From: CBDUMN01 sp965368335
GTDB taxonomy: Bacteria; Pseudomonadota; Alphaproteobacteria; Rhodospirillales; JAPHRK01
DNA length: 19,499 bases
Direction: 5' to 3'
Assembly (NCBI GenBank): GCA_965368335.1
Contig: CBDUMN010000064.1
Span: 1-19,499 of the forward strand
The notes under the pieces are model-generated. The model saw only the letters and a program-made list of their open reading frames with translations, did no database searches and was not told the origin of the DNA. The position numbers were made by a program, and so were the translations under genes. Below, piece after piece: positions 1 through 6,139 of the stretch. The stretch's first letter is position 1; the number at the start of each line of letters is the position of its first letter.

Positions 1-911
1 CTGTTGACCAATACGAAGTCGCCGATGGTCATGGTTCCCTTGACCACGCCATTGCCCGCCATGACCATGATGATGACGAGACCGATGGAAATAACTGCGG
101 CTTGGCCGATGTTGAGCAGCGATAAGGTTGTCTTACTTTTTACTGCGGCGTCTTCATAACGCACCAGGGCATCGTCGTAACGCCTCGCTTCGTAATCCTC
201 GTTGCCGAAATACTTGACCGTTTCGTAGTTGAGCAGGGAGTCGATGGCCTTGGTGTTGGCCTTGTTGTCGGTGTCGTTCATTGCCCGGCGATACTTGAGC
301 CGCCACTCGGTGACGATCAACGTCCAGGCGACATAGCCGCTGATGGTGAGAAAGGTGACCAGGGCGTAGGCAAAGCCGAAAAGGCTCCAGAGGATGCCGC
401 AAACCAGGACGATTTCGAGCAGGGTCGGCAGCACGTTGAACAGCATGAAGTTCAGCAGAAACTCAATGCCTTTGGTGCCCCGCTCGATAGCCCTGGAAAC
501 CCCGCCGGTTTGGCGGTCCAGATGAAAGCGAAGGGAGAGGGCGTGGAGGTGACGAAATGTTTTTAGCGCCACGGTGCGGATAGCGCGTTGGGCGACTTTG
601 GCAAAGACGGCATCGCGCAATTCGCCGAACGCCAGGGCCAGCACACGGGCCAATCCGTAGCCGACAAGTAGAGCGAGCGGAACGGCGACGAGGGTCGCCT
701 GTTCGGCTGAAAGCAGATCGACGGCCTCTTTATAAAAGAGGGGGACGGTGACGTTAACCGCTTTGGCCCCGACCAGTAGGGCAATGGCGACAACGACGCG
801 CAGACGCAACTCCATTGACCCCTCGGGCCAGAGGTAAGGCGCCAGGGTTTTGATGGTTTGCCAGTCTTTTTGTGAGCTTTGCCGAGTGGGTGTCGATCCG
901 CCGTGTCGCAT
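1..911 (-). CDS. Atm1/HMT1-type ABC exporter, N-terminal membrane part (partial, runs off left edge)
   Basis: The gene is read from an ATG at 911 and is still open at the window edge, giving 303 residues. The product begins with a soluble stretch (MRHGGSTPTRQ, then TIKTLAPYLWPEGS) followed by several hydrophobic spans typical of an ABC exporter membrane domain. The text RFHLDRQTGGVSRAIERGTK, followed by FLLNFMLFNVLPTLLE, and later LNYETVKYFGNE are hallmarks of the ABCB7/Atm1/HMT1 group. These inner-membrane half-transporters export glutathione-linked sulfur or metal compounds, with links to Fe-S biogenesis or metal detoxification. The nucleotide-binding domain (Walker A, signature, Walker B) would lie beyond position 1 and cannot be inspected. 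The gene is divergent from the DUF1150-type gene. The family call is firm; the substrate is unknown. Confidence 0.9.
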   Translation of the reverse strand, partial: MRHGGSTPTRQSSQKDWQTIKTLAPYLWPEGSMELRLRVVVAIALLVGAKAVNVTVPLFYKEAVDLLSAEQATLVAVPLALLVGYGLARVLALAFGELRDAVFAKVAQRAIRTVALKTFRHLHALSLRFHLDRQTGGVSRAIERGTKGIEFLLNFMLFNVLPTLLEIVLVCGILWSLFGFAYALVTFLTISGYVAWTLIVTEWRLKYRRAMNDTDNKANTKAIDSLLNYETVKYFGNEDYEARRYDDALVRYEDAAVKSKTTLSLLNIGQAAVISIGLVIIMVMAGNGVVKGTMTIGDFVLVN

Positions 912-1159
912 AAAAATCCGATCTTTGATTGTCGTCTTTTTATATAGGAGCTTTTTTTCAGCATCACAGAGGTGGTGATAAATTCCTTTAAATCAATACG
1001 TTAAAACAACAGGATACTTTCGTATATGGAGGGGTATACCAAAGCCAGGGACTGTATACGCGCAGTCGATTGAGGCGCGACGGGGCGAGGCGTAAGTTGA
1101 AAGAATAAAGAAAGGCGGCGCGCTCGCAAGGGTGTGCGGAACTAACGATTAGGTGCCCT
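912..1159. promoter_or_regulatory. Divergent intergenic region with repeated GTATAC words
   Basis: These 248 bases separate the leftward ABC exporter from the rightward DUF1150-type gene and must hold both promoters. GTATAC occurs at 1034-1039 and again at 1054-1059, exactly 20 bases apart (about two helical turns). A third related word, GTATAT, is at 1022-1027. A short inverted repeat (ATCAC/GTGAT) lies at about 963-979. On the minus strand, TATATA near 940 is a possible -10 box for the exporter, but I could not match a convincing -35. The site is a candidate operator; no regulator is identified. Confidence 0.35.
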
Positions 1160-1405
1160 ATGCATAACGATCCACATAGCGATGACCAGTCCTTTGACGC
1201 TCAGAGTAAGCAGGACATGAACATCTACGATTTTCTGATGCTTGGCCTTGGCGAAATCGCCTACGTAAAGCGGGAAATCAACAAAGATGGCGAACGTTTT
1301 TTGGTGTGTGAATCCGATGGCACCGAAATCGGGCTGGTCGATGAATATCAGTCGGCGACCTATATTGCCGAAGATAAACGCCTTCGCCTCCTCTATGTCA
1401 ATTAA
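1160..1405 (+). CDS. DUF1150-type small protein
   Basis: This 81-residue protein is the only gene on the plus strand. An AGGTG four bases before the ATG supports the start. After a polar N-terminus rich in Asp, Ser and Gln (residues 1-20), the core reads DFLMLGLGEIAYVK, then FLVCESDGTEIGL, then a final YVN. A LG.G.IAYV segment followed by a DGT.I.L.D segment matches what I know of DUF1150, a family of about 80-residue proteins largely confined to Alphaproteobacteria and of unknown function. In other alphaproteobacteria such genes often sit near small heat-shock protein genes; no such neighbour is present here. There is no signal peptide or membrane span, so it is probably cytoplasmic. The gene ends before a bidirectional terminator. 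Confidence 0.75.
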   Translation: MHNDPHSDDQSFDAQSKQDMNIYDFLMLGLGEIAYVKREINKDGERFLVCESDGTEIGLVDEYQSATYIAEDKRLRLLYVN

Positions 1406-1489
1406 CCGAACCCGAGCCGACCGAGAAACGCCGCTCTAAAAAGTAACTGCGGTCAAAAATAAAAAAAATAATGAGTCCTGACCCTAAAA

Positions 1490-1516
1490 GGCGGTCCCGC
1501 CATCAGGTGGACCGCC
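1490..1516. terminator. Bidirectional hairpin terminator between convergent genes
   Basis: GGCGGTCC at 1490-1497 pairs perfectly with GGACCGCC at 1509-1516 around an 11-base loop. On the plus strand the hairpin is followed by ATTTGTTTG. On the minus strand it is followed by TTTTAGGG. It lies between the stop of the DUF1150-type gene and the stop of the transglutaminase-like gene, so it can serve both. Confidence 0.8.
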
Positions 1517-1541
1517 ATTTGTTTGTCTGCAAAAAAATGAA

Positions 1542-2216
1542 TCAGGCCCCGGCTTCCACCTGGAAGTCGCCGTCGATTCCGTCACCCATTTGGCCGTTCA
1601 TGCCGTTGTATTCTTTACGGAAGGTTGCGGTAATTTCTTCGAAAGGCACATCGAAGAATGGGCCCCGATCCTGAACGTATTCCATATGCTTGTTGCCCGC
1701 CTTGTCGAATTCGTGGAAAAGGGAGTCGTTTTCTCCGTCGAATTCCAGCGGCAGAAGCCCGAATTTTTCGCACATGGATTTGTTGAACGCCGGTGTGGCC
1801 TTGACCCATTTGCCGTTGAGATAGAGGTCGCAATAAGAATGCCAGTAAAAGACCTCGCAGCCGCCCATGGACTCGATCAGCTTATCCGTCGCCAGATGGT
1901 TCATGACATCGGCATAGCCGGGGCGGGCCGGGACGCCAATCACCCGGGCGCAGGCCGCCAACAAGGCCGCTTTGGGAACGCACCAGCCGCGGCGCTGGGC
2001 CAGACAATCCGTGGCCGTATAGCTGCTCTTGAGACCCATGGGCATGTAGGGGTCGTAGAGGATGTCATCGCGGATGGCGTGAAACAGCCGCAAGACCTTT
2101 TCTTTATCGTCACCCGTCTCCCCAGCGATTTCTTTGGCGAAAGCGATGATGTCGGGATCGTCGCTGTTGACGAATTTTCCCGGCTTGAGATATTGGGCGA
2201 GGTCTTGATCCTGCAT
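1542..2216 (-). CDS. Transglutaminase-like (papain-fold) protein
   Basis: The 224-residue product carries a transglutaminase-like core. RRGWCVPKAALLAACAR places the likely nucleophile at Cys79, within the conserved GxCxxxAxLxxAxxR pattern. VFYWHSYCDLYLNGKW gives the likely catalytic His126. The third position, usually Asp in a W..xDpt motif, reads WVKATPAFN, so Thr141 stands where Asp is expected. No signal peptide is visible, and a GGAAGAG shortly before the ATG at 2216 supports the start. The N-terminal 70 residues form the helical lead-in usual for this fold (FAKEIAG through LRLFHAIRDDI). Bacterial members act as peptidases, transamidases or non-enzymatic scaffolds, and the substrate is unknown. 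The next gene upstream is a hemerythrin-like gene on the same strand about 96 bases away, so co-transcription is possible. Confidence 0.85.
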   Translation of the reverse strand: MQDQDLAQYLKPGKFVNSDDPDIIAFAKEIAGETGDDKEKVLRLFHAIRDDILYDPYMPMGLKSSYTATDCLAQRRGWCVPKAALLAACARVIGVPARPGYADVMNHLATDKLIESMGGCEVFYWHSYCDLYLNGKWVKATPAFNKSMCEKFGLLPLEFDGENDSLFHEFDKAGNKHMEYVQDRGPFFDVPFEEITATFRKEYNGMNGQMGDGIDGDFQVEAGA

Positions 2217-2312
2217 GGCGTCTCTTCCGTTGTTCCAAATAGTTTGGTTTCAAACAGAGTGGCAGGTCGAAGGCCTTTACGCCATGTCATTTATTTGATG
2301 GTCAAATCCGCT

Positions 2313-2744
2313 CTAATGCTGCATTGCCGCTTCCAGCATTTCACTGGTTTGGCGGTTGTCGTCGGCTACGAGCAGTAAGCTGTCCGACTGGGTGTTGTGT
2401 TTCTCAAGGCCTTCTTCGAACACTTGATAAAGCGCCTTTGTCGTTTCGCTGAACCGGCCCATTTCAATATCGCGCAGGACGTCTTTAAACCCGCGTTCCA
2501 GCACTGCATGTTGTTTGCGGTGAATGGCGAGGGCGTTGTAGCCGAGTTTTTCCATGATGGTCTCTTCACGGCGAAAATGGGCGGAGAGGCAGCCAATCAG
2601 AAGGATAAGCGAGTCCGATAGGTTGGGGGCGCCGAGCGCAATATGCTTGGAAACATCTGACAGGACGGCATGCAGTTCTTCATGGTCTCGGTCCAGTTGT
2701 TTGAATTCTGGTGTAAGGCTGGTAGGCGAGACAGGGTTGGTCAT
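2313..2744 (-). CDS. Hemerythrin-like diiron protein
   Basis: I place the start at the ATG at 2744 (143 residues) because AGAGG lies seven bases upstream. A longer reading from a TTG at 2759 would put that Shine-Dalgarno sequence inside the gene. All seven ligand positions of a hemerythrin are present with the canonical spacing: His21, His56 and Glu60 (H-x3-E), His75 and His79 (HRKQH), His116 and Asp121 (H-x4-D). The length fits a single four-helix bundle with a short N-terminal tail. Such proteins bind O2 or NO at a diiron centre and serve in oxygen delivery, oxygen sensing or stress protection. There is no fused signalling domain or membrane span, so this is a soluble stand-alone bacteriohemerythrin-type protein. 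Its physiological partner is unknown. Confidence 0.88.
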   Translation of the reverse strand: MTNPVSPTSLTPEFKQLDRDHEELHAVLSDVSKHIALGAPNLSDSLILLIGCLSAHFRREETIMEKLGYNALAIHRKQHAVLERGFKDVLRDIEMGRFSETTKALYQVFEEGLEKHNTQSDSLLLVADDNRQTSEMLEAAMQH

Positions 2745-2832
2745 AGGGGGGCCTCTCAAGCTGTTTTTTATGCTCTTATTGAGTTTCAGATGAGGTGCCT
2801 GGGCTTATTTTCAAGCGATAACCGATCAAAAG

Positions 2833-3216
2833 TTACTGCGCCGTCTCTTTTTCAAGCTCGATGAATGAGCGGATAAATTTCATCGCCATGTTGAACATGC
2901 GTTCCATAAAGGCGAGGTCTTCCTCGCGCTCCTGCATTTCCCGCTGGCGCTGCTCGTCGCGATAAGTGCGGTAGTCTGTTTTGTCGCGCACCACGGCGGT
3001 CTGTTCGTTGGCGCATTCCATGACGCCGCCGACGAACCGGCAGGCGGCGATGGCGCCGGTCTGGGTATTGAGCCGCCAGACCGTGTCGGCGGTTGCCTTG
3101 ACGACCTGATAGGGTGACTGGCAATCGCTATTTTCAGACTTGGCCCCGGCTTGTGCCGACGTCAGGATCGACAGGGCTAAGGCGAGCAATGCGATGGAAT
3201 ATTTTGCAAGAGCCAT
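2833..3216 (-). CDS. Small secreted protein of unknown function
   Basis: This 127-residue product starts with a clear signal peptide: Lys5, a hydrophobic stretch at residues 7-19, and an AQA site ending at residue 23, so it is probably periplasmic. AAGGA eight bases before the ATG supports the start. The mature part has a short conserved-looking segment, DTVWRLNTQTGAIAACRF followed by GGVMECA. This kind of VWRLNT.TG....C segment recurs in small exported alphaproteobacterial proteins that I cannot assign a role. There are three cysteines in the mature part (Cys32, Cys59 and Cys68). The C-terminal third (RTYRDEQRQREMQEREEDL and beyond) is highly charged and probably helical or coiled coil. I do not recognise a named family. 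Confidence 0.7.
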   Translation of the reverse strand: MALAKYSIALLALALSILTSAQAGAKSENSDCQSPYQVVKATADTVWRLNTQTGAIAACRFVGGVMECANEQTAVVRDKTDYRTYRDEQRQREMQEREEDLAFMERMFNMAMKFIRSFIELEKETAQ

Positions 3217-3271
3217 GATTTCGTTCCTTTTTTCGTTTCACTATGAGTGTCGGTCGGAGCCATCGGGTTGT

Positions 3272-3928
3272 TTAACGCCTTAAAAGAAGCGTCCACTCAT
3301 CGAGCGGGTAGTCGTCAACCAGAGTCGTTTTAGCGCCAAGGGTGTTTTGGCAAAAATCCATGTATCGCTGCGCTCGGTCGTAAAACAGGCCGCCGTTGCG
3401 TTTATCAAACGGTGTGCGGGCTGCATCAAGCATATTAAAGGCGAGGCCTTTTCGTGTTTGTCGCCAGAGATGGGCGAGCGAGTCCCGAATATAGGCCCGC
3501 CACCCTTCGTCATCCCGGTCGGCGACCATATTGAATGTGCCGGAGACGAAAGAGTAGTCGGCGGCCTCGGTGGCGACCATGCTCTGGGTGAAGCGGGCGC
3601 GGTCGTCGCTGTGAAGTCGCTTTGCTTGGTCGATCAAAGATTCGCAAATGTCATAGCCTTGGTAGCGGCTGTTCTTCATCAAGGGGTCGTCTTTGATGTA
3701 ATCGAAAAGCGCTCCGTAGCCGCAGCCTAGGTCGTTGATCGAAACACCCCCTCTGTGGAGCTCTTCGCTTCCAATAAGCTGCAACATCACTTCGAAACGC
3801 AAATGTTGGCCGTCCTGATCACGCCAAGCGACTCCAGACGGTGTCGGGCCGTTCTTTTTCAGCAACTCGTCGTAAAAGGCGGCGAGGGCTGAAAGCTTGG
3901 GGATAGCGGCTTCGAGGGTGTTCGTCAT
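3272..3928 (-). CDS. Class I SAM-dependent methyltransferase
   Basis: The 218-residue product contains a Rossmann-type SAM-binding motif I, SINDLGCGYGALFDYI, at about residues 83-98. A motif II-like YQGYDICESLIDQAK follows, then a ADYSFVSGTFNM segment in the motif IV region. The length fits a single-domain class I methyltransferase. There is no signal peptide or membrane span. The substrate cannot be told from sequence: the N-terminal helical part (AAFYDELLKKNGPTPSGVAW) is not diagnostic for protein, RNA or small-molecule substrates. The nearest Shine-Dalgarno match (TAGAGAT just before the ATG at 3928) is weak. A terminator lies just upstream, so the gene probably has its own promoter between 3928 and about 3948. 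Confidence 0.85.
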   Translation of the reverse strand: MTNTLEAAIPKLSALAAFYDELLKKNGPTPSGVAWRDQDGQHLRFEVMLQLIGSEELHRGGVSINDLGCGYGALFDYIKDDPLMKNSRYQGYDICESLIDQAKRLHSDDRARFTQSMVATEAADYSFVSGTFNMVADRDDEGWRAYIRDSLAHLWRQTRKGLAFNMLDAARTPFDKRNGGLFYDRAQRYMDFCQNTLGAKTTLVDDYPLDEWTLLLRR

Positions 3929-3948
3929 ATCTCTAACTTACCCAATGA

Positions 3949-3976
3949 AAAGGCGGCCCACCAGGGAGCCGCCTTT
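3949..3976 (-). terminator. Rho-independent terminator after the AsmA-like gene
   Basis: AAAGGCGGC (3949-3957) pairs with GCCGCCTTT (3968-3976) around a 10-base loop, a perfect nine-pair stem. On the minus strand it is followed by TTCATTGGG, the last T residues of the stem forming the start of a TTTT run. It lies 23 bases downstream of the AsmA-like stop codon at 3999 and upstream of the methyltransferase start, so it separates two transcription units. Confidence 0.75.
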
Positions 3977-3998
3977 ATTGATTGTTTTCGTCCCTTTG

Positions 3999-4796
3999 TC
4001 AGTTGCCAAAGAGCTTTTTCACTGCGCCGCTGGCTGCGTCGGTTGCGCCTTTTACGGCGTCGCCTGCGCCTTCGGTTGCCCCTTCCATGGCCTTGGTTGC
4101 TTCCTCGGCGGCTTTTTGAGCCATGCCGGTAACGGCGGAAAGGTCGAGCTGTCCCACCGTGCTGCCGACGCTTCCGGTAACCTTGGCGAGCACCTGCTGA
4201 GCGACCTCGGCCGGAGAAGCGCCGCCGCTGTCACGACCGATATCTTTCAAATGAATGGTCGGCAGGGAGGCATCCATAGTCTTGCTGCCCATCATGGGAG
4301 CGCTAATGCGGATTTTGCCGTTTCGCACATAGAGATTGTCGATAATCAGCTTCGGCCCTTCGGAGCTTGAAGAAGACGACGAGCCGCCGCTGCCGCCAGT
4401 GGCGCTTTCGACGTTCTTTTGGATGGCGTCAATATTGCTGCCATTGGAGCCCAGTTCATAGGTCACCTGAGGCGCGTTGATCGCCACTTCCTTAATCACT
4501 ACCTGTTTTTCGTTGGAGTTGGCCCCATCGATGGTGACGCTGATTTCGCCGAGTGAGAAGGCGTTGTCGGTTTTAAAGCCCGAAGGGTTGCCCACGACAA
4601 GCCCGCGTAAGGCCGCCCGGCCATCCGATAGAGAGACAGAAGCCTCGTTGAGGGATACCTCGGTTTTAGTGGTTTCCGAACCGACCGTCTCGACCACCTC
4701 TTTGATGATCGAATCGATTGAGGAAATAAAGAAAACGACGATGGCGACGATAACCACTGCAACGCCGCCGATGCCGATCATAAGTCCTTTTTTCAT
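3999..4796 (-). CDS. Membrane-anchored AsmA-like envelope protein with amphipathic C-terminal tail
   Basis: I choose the ATG at 4796 (265 residues). It is preceded by GAAGGG at a suitable distance, and the protein then begins with a classic N-terminal anchor (MKKGL, hydrophobic residues 5-25). An in-frame extension to 4991 would run into the upstream gene. The periplasmic part resembles AsmA/DUF748-type proteins: VSLNEASVSLSDGRAALRGL then VVGNPSGFKTDNAFSLGEI, then VVIKEVAINAPQVTYE. A low-complexity linker of Gly and Ser (about residues 133-147) follows, then a second beta-rich segment (PKLIIDNLYVRNGKIRISAP). Residues 225-263 are an alanine-rich, charged segment made of short repeats of the AxxATxAxxGA kind, probably a long amphipathic helix. 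AsmA-like proteins are linked to lipid transport and outer-membrane homeostasis; the role here is inferred only. Confidence 0.75.
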   Translation of the reverse strand: MKKGLMIGIGGVAVVIVAIVVFFISSIDSIIKEVVETVGSETTKTEVSLNEASVSLSDGRAALRGLVVGNPSGFKTDNAFSLGEISVTIDGANSNEKQVVIKEVAINAPQVTYELGSNGSNIDAIQKNVESATGGSGGSSSSSSSEGPKLIIDNLYVRNGKIRISAPMMGSKTMDASLPTIHLKDIGRDSGGASPAEVAQQVLAKVTGSVGSTVGQLDLSAVTGMAQKAAEEATKAMEGATEGAGDAVKGATDAASGAVKKLFGN

Positions 4797-4896
4797 ATGC
4801 CTACGCCCTTCGGGTTGTTTTTTTAGCTGGCGAAAAGGGTGAACCTCCCTTGATGCAATTTCAAGGGGCAATGCTGTTAAAGGAGTTTCTTCCCCC

Positions 4897-5304
4897 TTAT
4901 TTTGCAAACCGCTCGAAGGTCTTGGCGTCTTCCGGGATGTGGTGGAACTCTTGTGCGTCGGCGGTCTGGATGGCGACGGCCGGTTTGCCATAGAGGCTTG
5001 GGTCGTCCATGGTGCCGACTTTGACGAAAAGGCCGGTCGGCAGGTTGGGTGAGCGGGTCAGGATATGGGTGCCGCAATTGGGGCAGAAATCTCTTGTCCG
5101 CGGCGTTTCCAAATCGTCGCGGGTGAACTGCTTGGGTTCACCCTTGGTATATTTAAATCCCTCGCTCGGCATTCCAATAATTACATTTGGATGGCCCCCG
5201 CTAAAATACTGACACTGGCGGCAATGGCATTGAGCCTTGGCCAGTGGTTCGCCCTCGGCCTCGTAGCGCAACTGGCCGCAATAACACCCGCCTTCGAATT
5301 TCAT
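4897..5304 (-). CDS. GFA-family zinc protein (glutathione-dependent formaldehyde-activating enzyme/CENP-V family)
   Basis: I choose the ATG at 5304 (135 residues) because GGGAGG lies five bases before it; an upstream in-frame Met at 5331 has no such site and overlaps the preceding gene. The product starts with GGCYCGQLRYEAEGEP and continues AQCHCRQCQYFSGG and FCPNCGTHI. This gives the zinc cysteines of the GFA fold: Cys7, Cys9, Cys26, Cys28, Cys31, Cys74 and Cys77. The founding member was proposed to form S-hydroxymethylglutathione, but most bacterial relatives have no proven reaction, so a specific activity should not be assumed. It begins 23 bases after the stop of the SIMPL-domain gene and is probably co-transcribed with it. 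Confidence 0.88.
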   Translation of the reverse strand: MKFEGGCYCGQLRYEAEGEPLAKAQCHCRQCQYFSGGHPNVIIGMPSEGFKYTKGEPKQFTRDDLETPRTRDFCPNCGTHILTRSPNLPTGLFVKVGTMDDPSLYGKPAVAIQTADAQEFHHIPEDAKTFERFAK

Positions 5305-5327
5305 GACTGCCTCCCAATTTTGCCCGA

Positions 5328-6044
5328 TCAATCAGAGAGATAGTATTCGACCGTTGAAACCACACGGATTTTTTTGATGTGGGGGTTGTTTTTATCCCGC
5401 GGCGATATGGAGAACTGTCCTTGTTTGGCCTTTTTGATCTTGCCCAGCTTGCTCTCTGAGTCTTCGGCGAATTTTTGTGCGACGGCGCGCGCCTTGCGGG
5501 TCGCTTCTTCAATCATCTTAGGCTTTAGGTCGTTGAGCTGGGTAAATAGATATTCGGTGGTCGCTTGATAATCGTTGCCGCTAAAGACGATCCCCTGTTT
5601 GCCGAGGTTGGAAAGCGCGCGCATGGCCTTATGGACCGTGACGATGTCTTTTGAATAGACGGTGACGGTCTGTTTGGCCGTATAGCGAAACTCGGCGCGG
5701 ACGTTGTTGCCGTAGGCCTGGGCCGACTTATCGGTGATCGCTGGAGTGGAAACGGTGATTTCGCTTTCCTTGATGCCCTGCTCGGCAAGGAAGGCTCCGA
5801 TTTTCTGGAAGCTTTGTTCGATGGCGACATAGAGTTTGGAGACGTCGTTGCTAGCCGTGGTAAACTGGATTGGCCAGATAACGATATCGGCGGTCACCTC
5901 GCGCTCGGCTAAGCCTTTGACGGCGACCGTGCGTTCCAACTCTCGAAATTTAACGGCGGCGTCACCGAGCAATAGGCCCAAAAACGCCAACCCGGCAATC
6001 AGGGAGCCACCTAAAATGGTAGCTGTCGATTTGGTCATGGCCAT
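5328..6044 (-). CDS. SIMPL-domain (DUF541) envelope protein
   Basis: The 238-residue product begins with a hydrophobic N-terminal segment (about residues 8-28: ATILGGSLIAGLAFLGLLLG), acting as a membrane anchor or uncleaved signal. The rest matches the SIMPL/DUF541 family: RTVAVKGLAEREVTADIVIW near the start of the domain, the pattern SEITVSTPAITDKSA, and the family-like C-terminal helix with EEATRKARAVAQKFAEDSESKLGKI, ending in VVSTVEYYLSD. AAGGAG seven bases before the ATG at 6044 supports the start. Members are periplasmic or surface proteins, some oligomeric and some linked to oxidative stress; no enzymatic function is established. The gene is followed closely by the GFA-family gene, suggesting an operon. 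An inverted repeat directly abuts the Shine-Dalgarno sequence. Confidence 0.85.
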   Translation of the reverse strand: MAMTKSTATILGGSLIAGLAFLGLLLGDAAVKFRELERTVAVKGLAEREVTADIVIWPIQFTTASNDVSKLYVAIEQSFQKIGAFLAEQGIKESEITVSTPAITDKSAQAYGNNVRAEFRYTAKQTVTVYSKDIVTVHKAMRALSNLGKQGIVFSGNDYQATTEYLFTQLNDLKPKMIEEATRKARAVAQKFAEDSESKLGKIKKAKQGQFSISPRDKNNPHIKKIRVVSTVEYYLSD

Positions 6045-6057
6045 GAAACCGCTCCTT

Positions 6058-6097
6058 CCTTTGTCAATCCGGCCTACATCTTATAAGTGACAAAAGG
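6058..6097 (-). other. Inverted repeat abutting the SIMPL gene ribosome binding site
   Basis: CCTTTGTCA (6058-6066) pairs with TGACAAAAGG (6088-6097) with one bulged A around a 21-base loop. It starts 43 bases after the histidine kinase stop codon. On the minus strand it ends directly before the AAGGAGC Shine-Dalgarno of the SIMPL gene. It may weakly terminate the two-component operon or affect SIMPL translation. It has no T-run, so the terminator reading is weak. Confidence 0.35.
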
Positions 6098-6139
6098 AAA
6101 GAAGAAGTTCTTGGCGATTTAAGGGCGGTGCGTAAGCCC

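Noticed and set aside
1590..2378. A 262-codon open frame on the plus strand opposite the transglutaminase-like gene
   Set aside because: It crosses from one well-supported minus-strand gene into the next, has no family signal, and starts right after a bidirectional terminator.
4847..4867. CCCTTGA/TCAAGGG hairpin between the GFA-family gene and the AsmA-like gene
   Set aside because: The seven-pair stem is real, but no T-run follows on the minus strand, so I do not call it a terminator.
4797..4991. N-terminal extension of the AsmA-like protein
   Set aside because: The added residues are Pro/Arg/Ser-rich with no anchor, overlap the end of the GFA-family gene, and push a good signal anchor into the interior. 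The ATG at 4796 has a suitable ribosome binding site.
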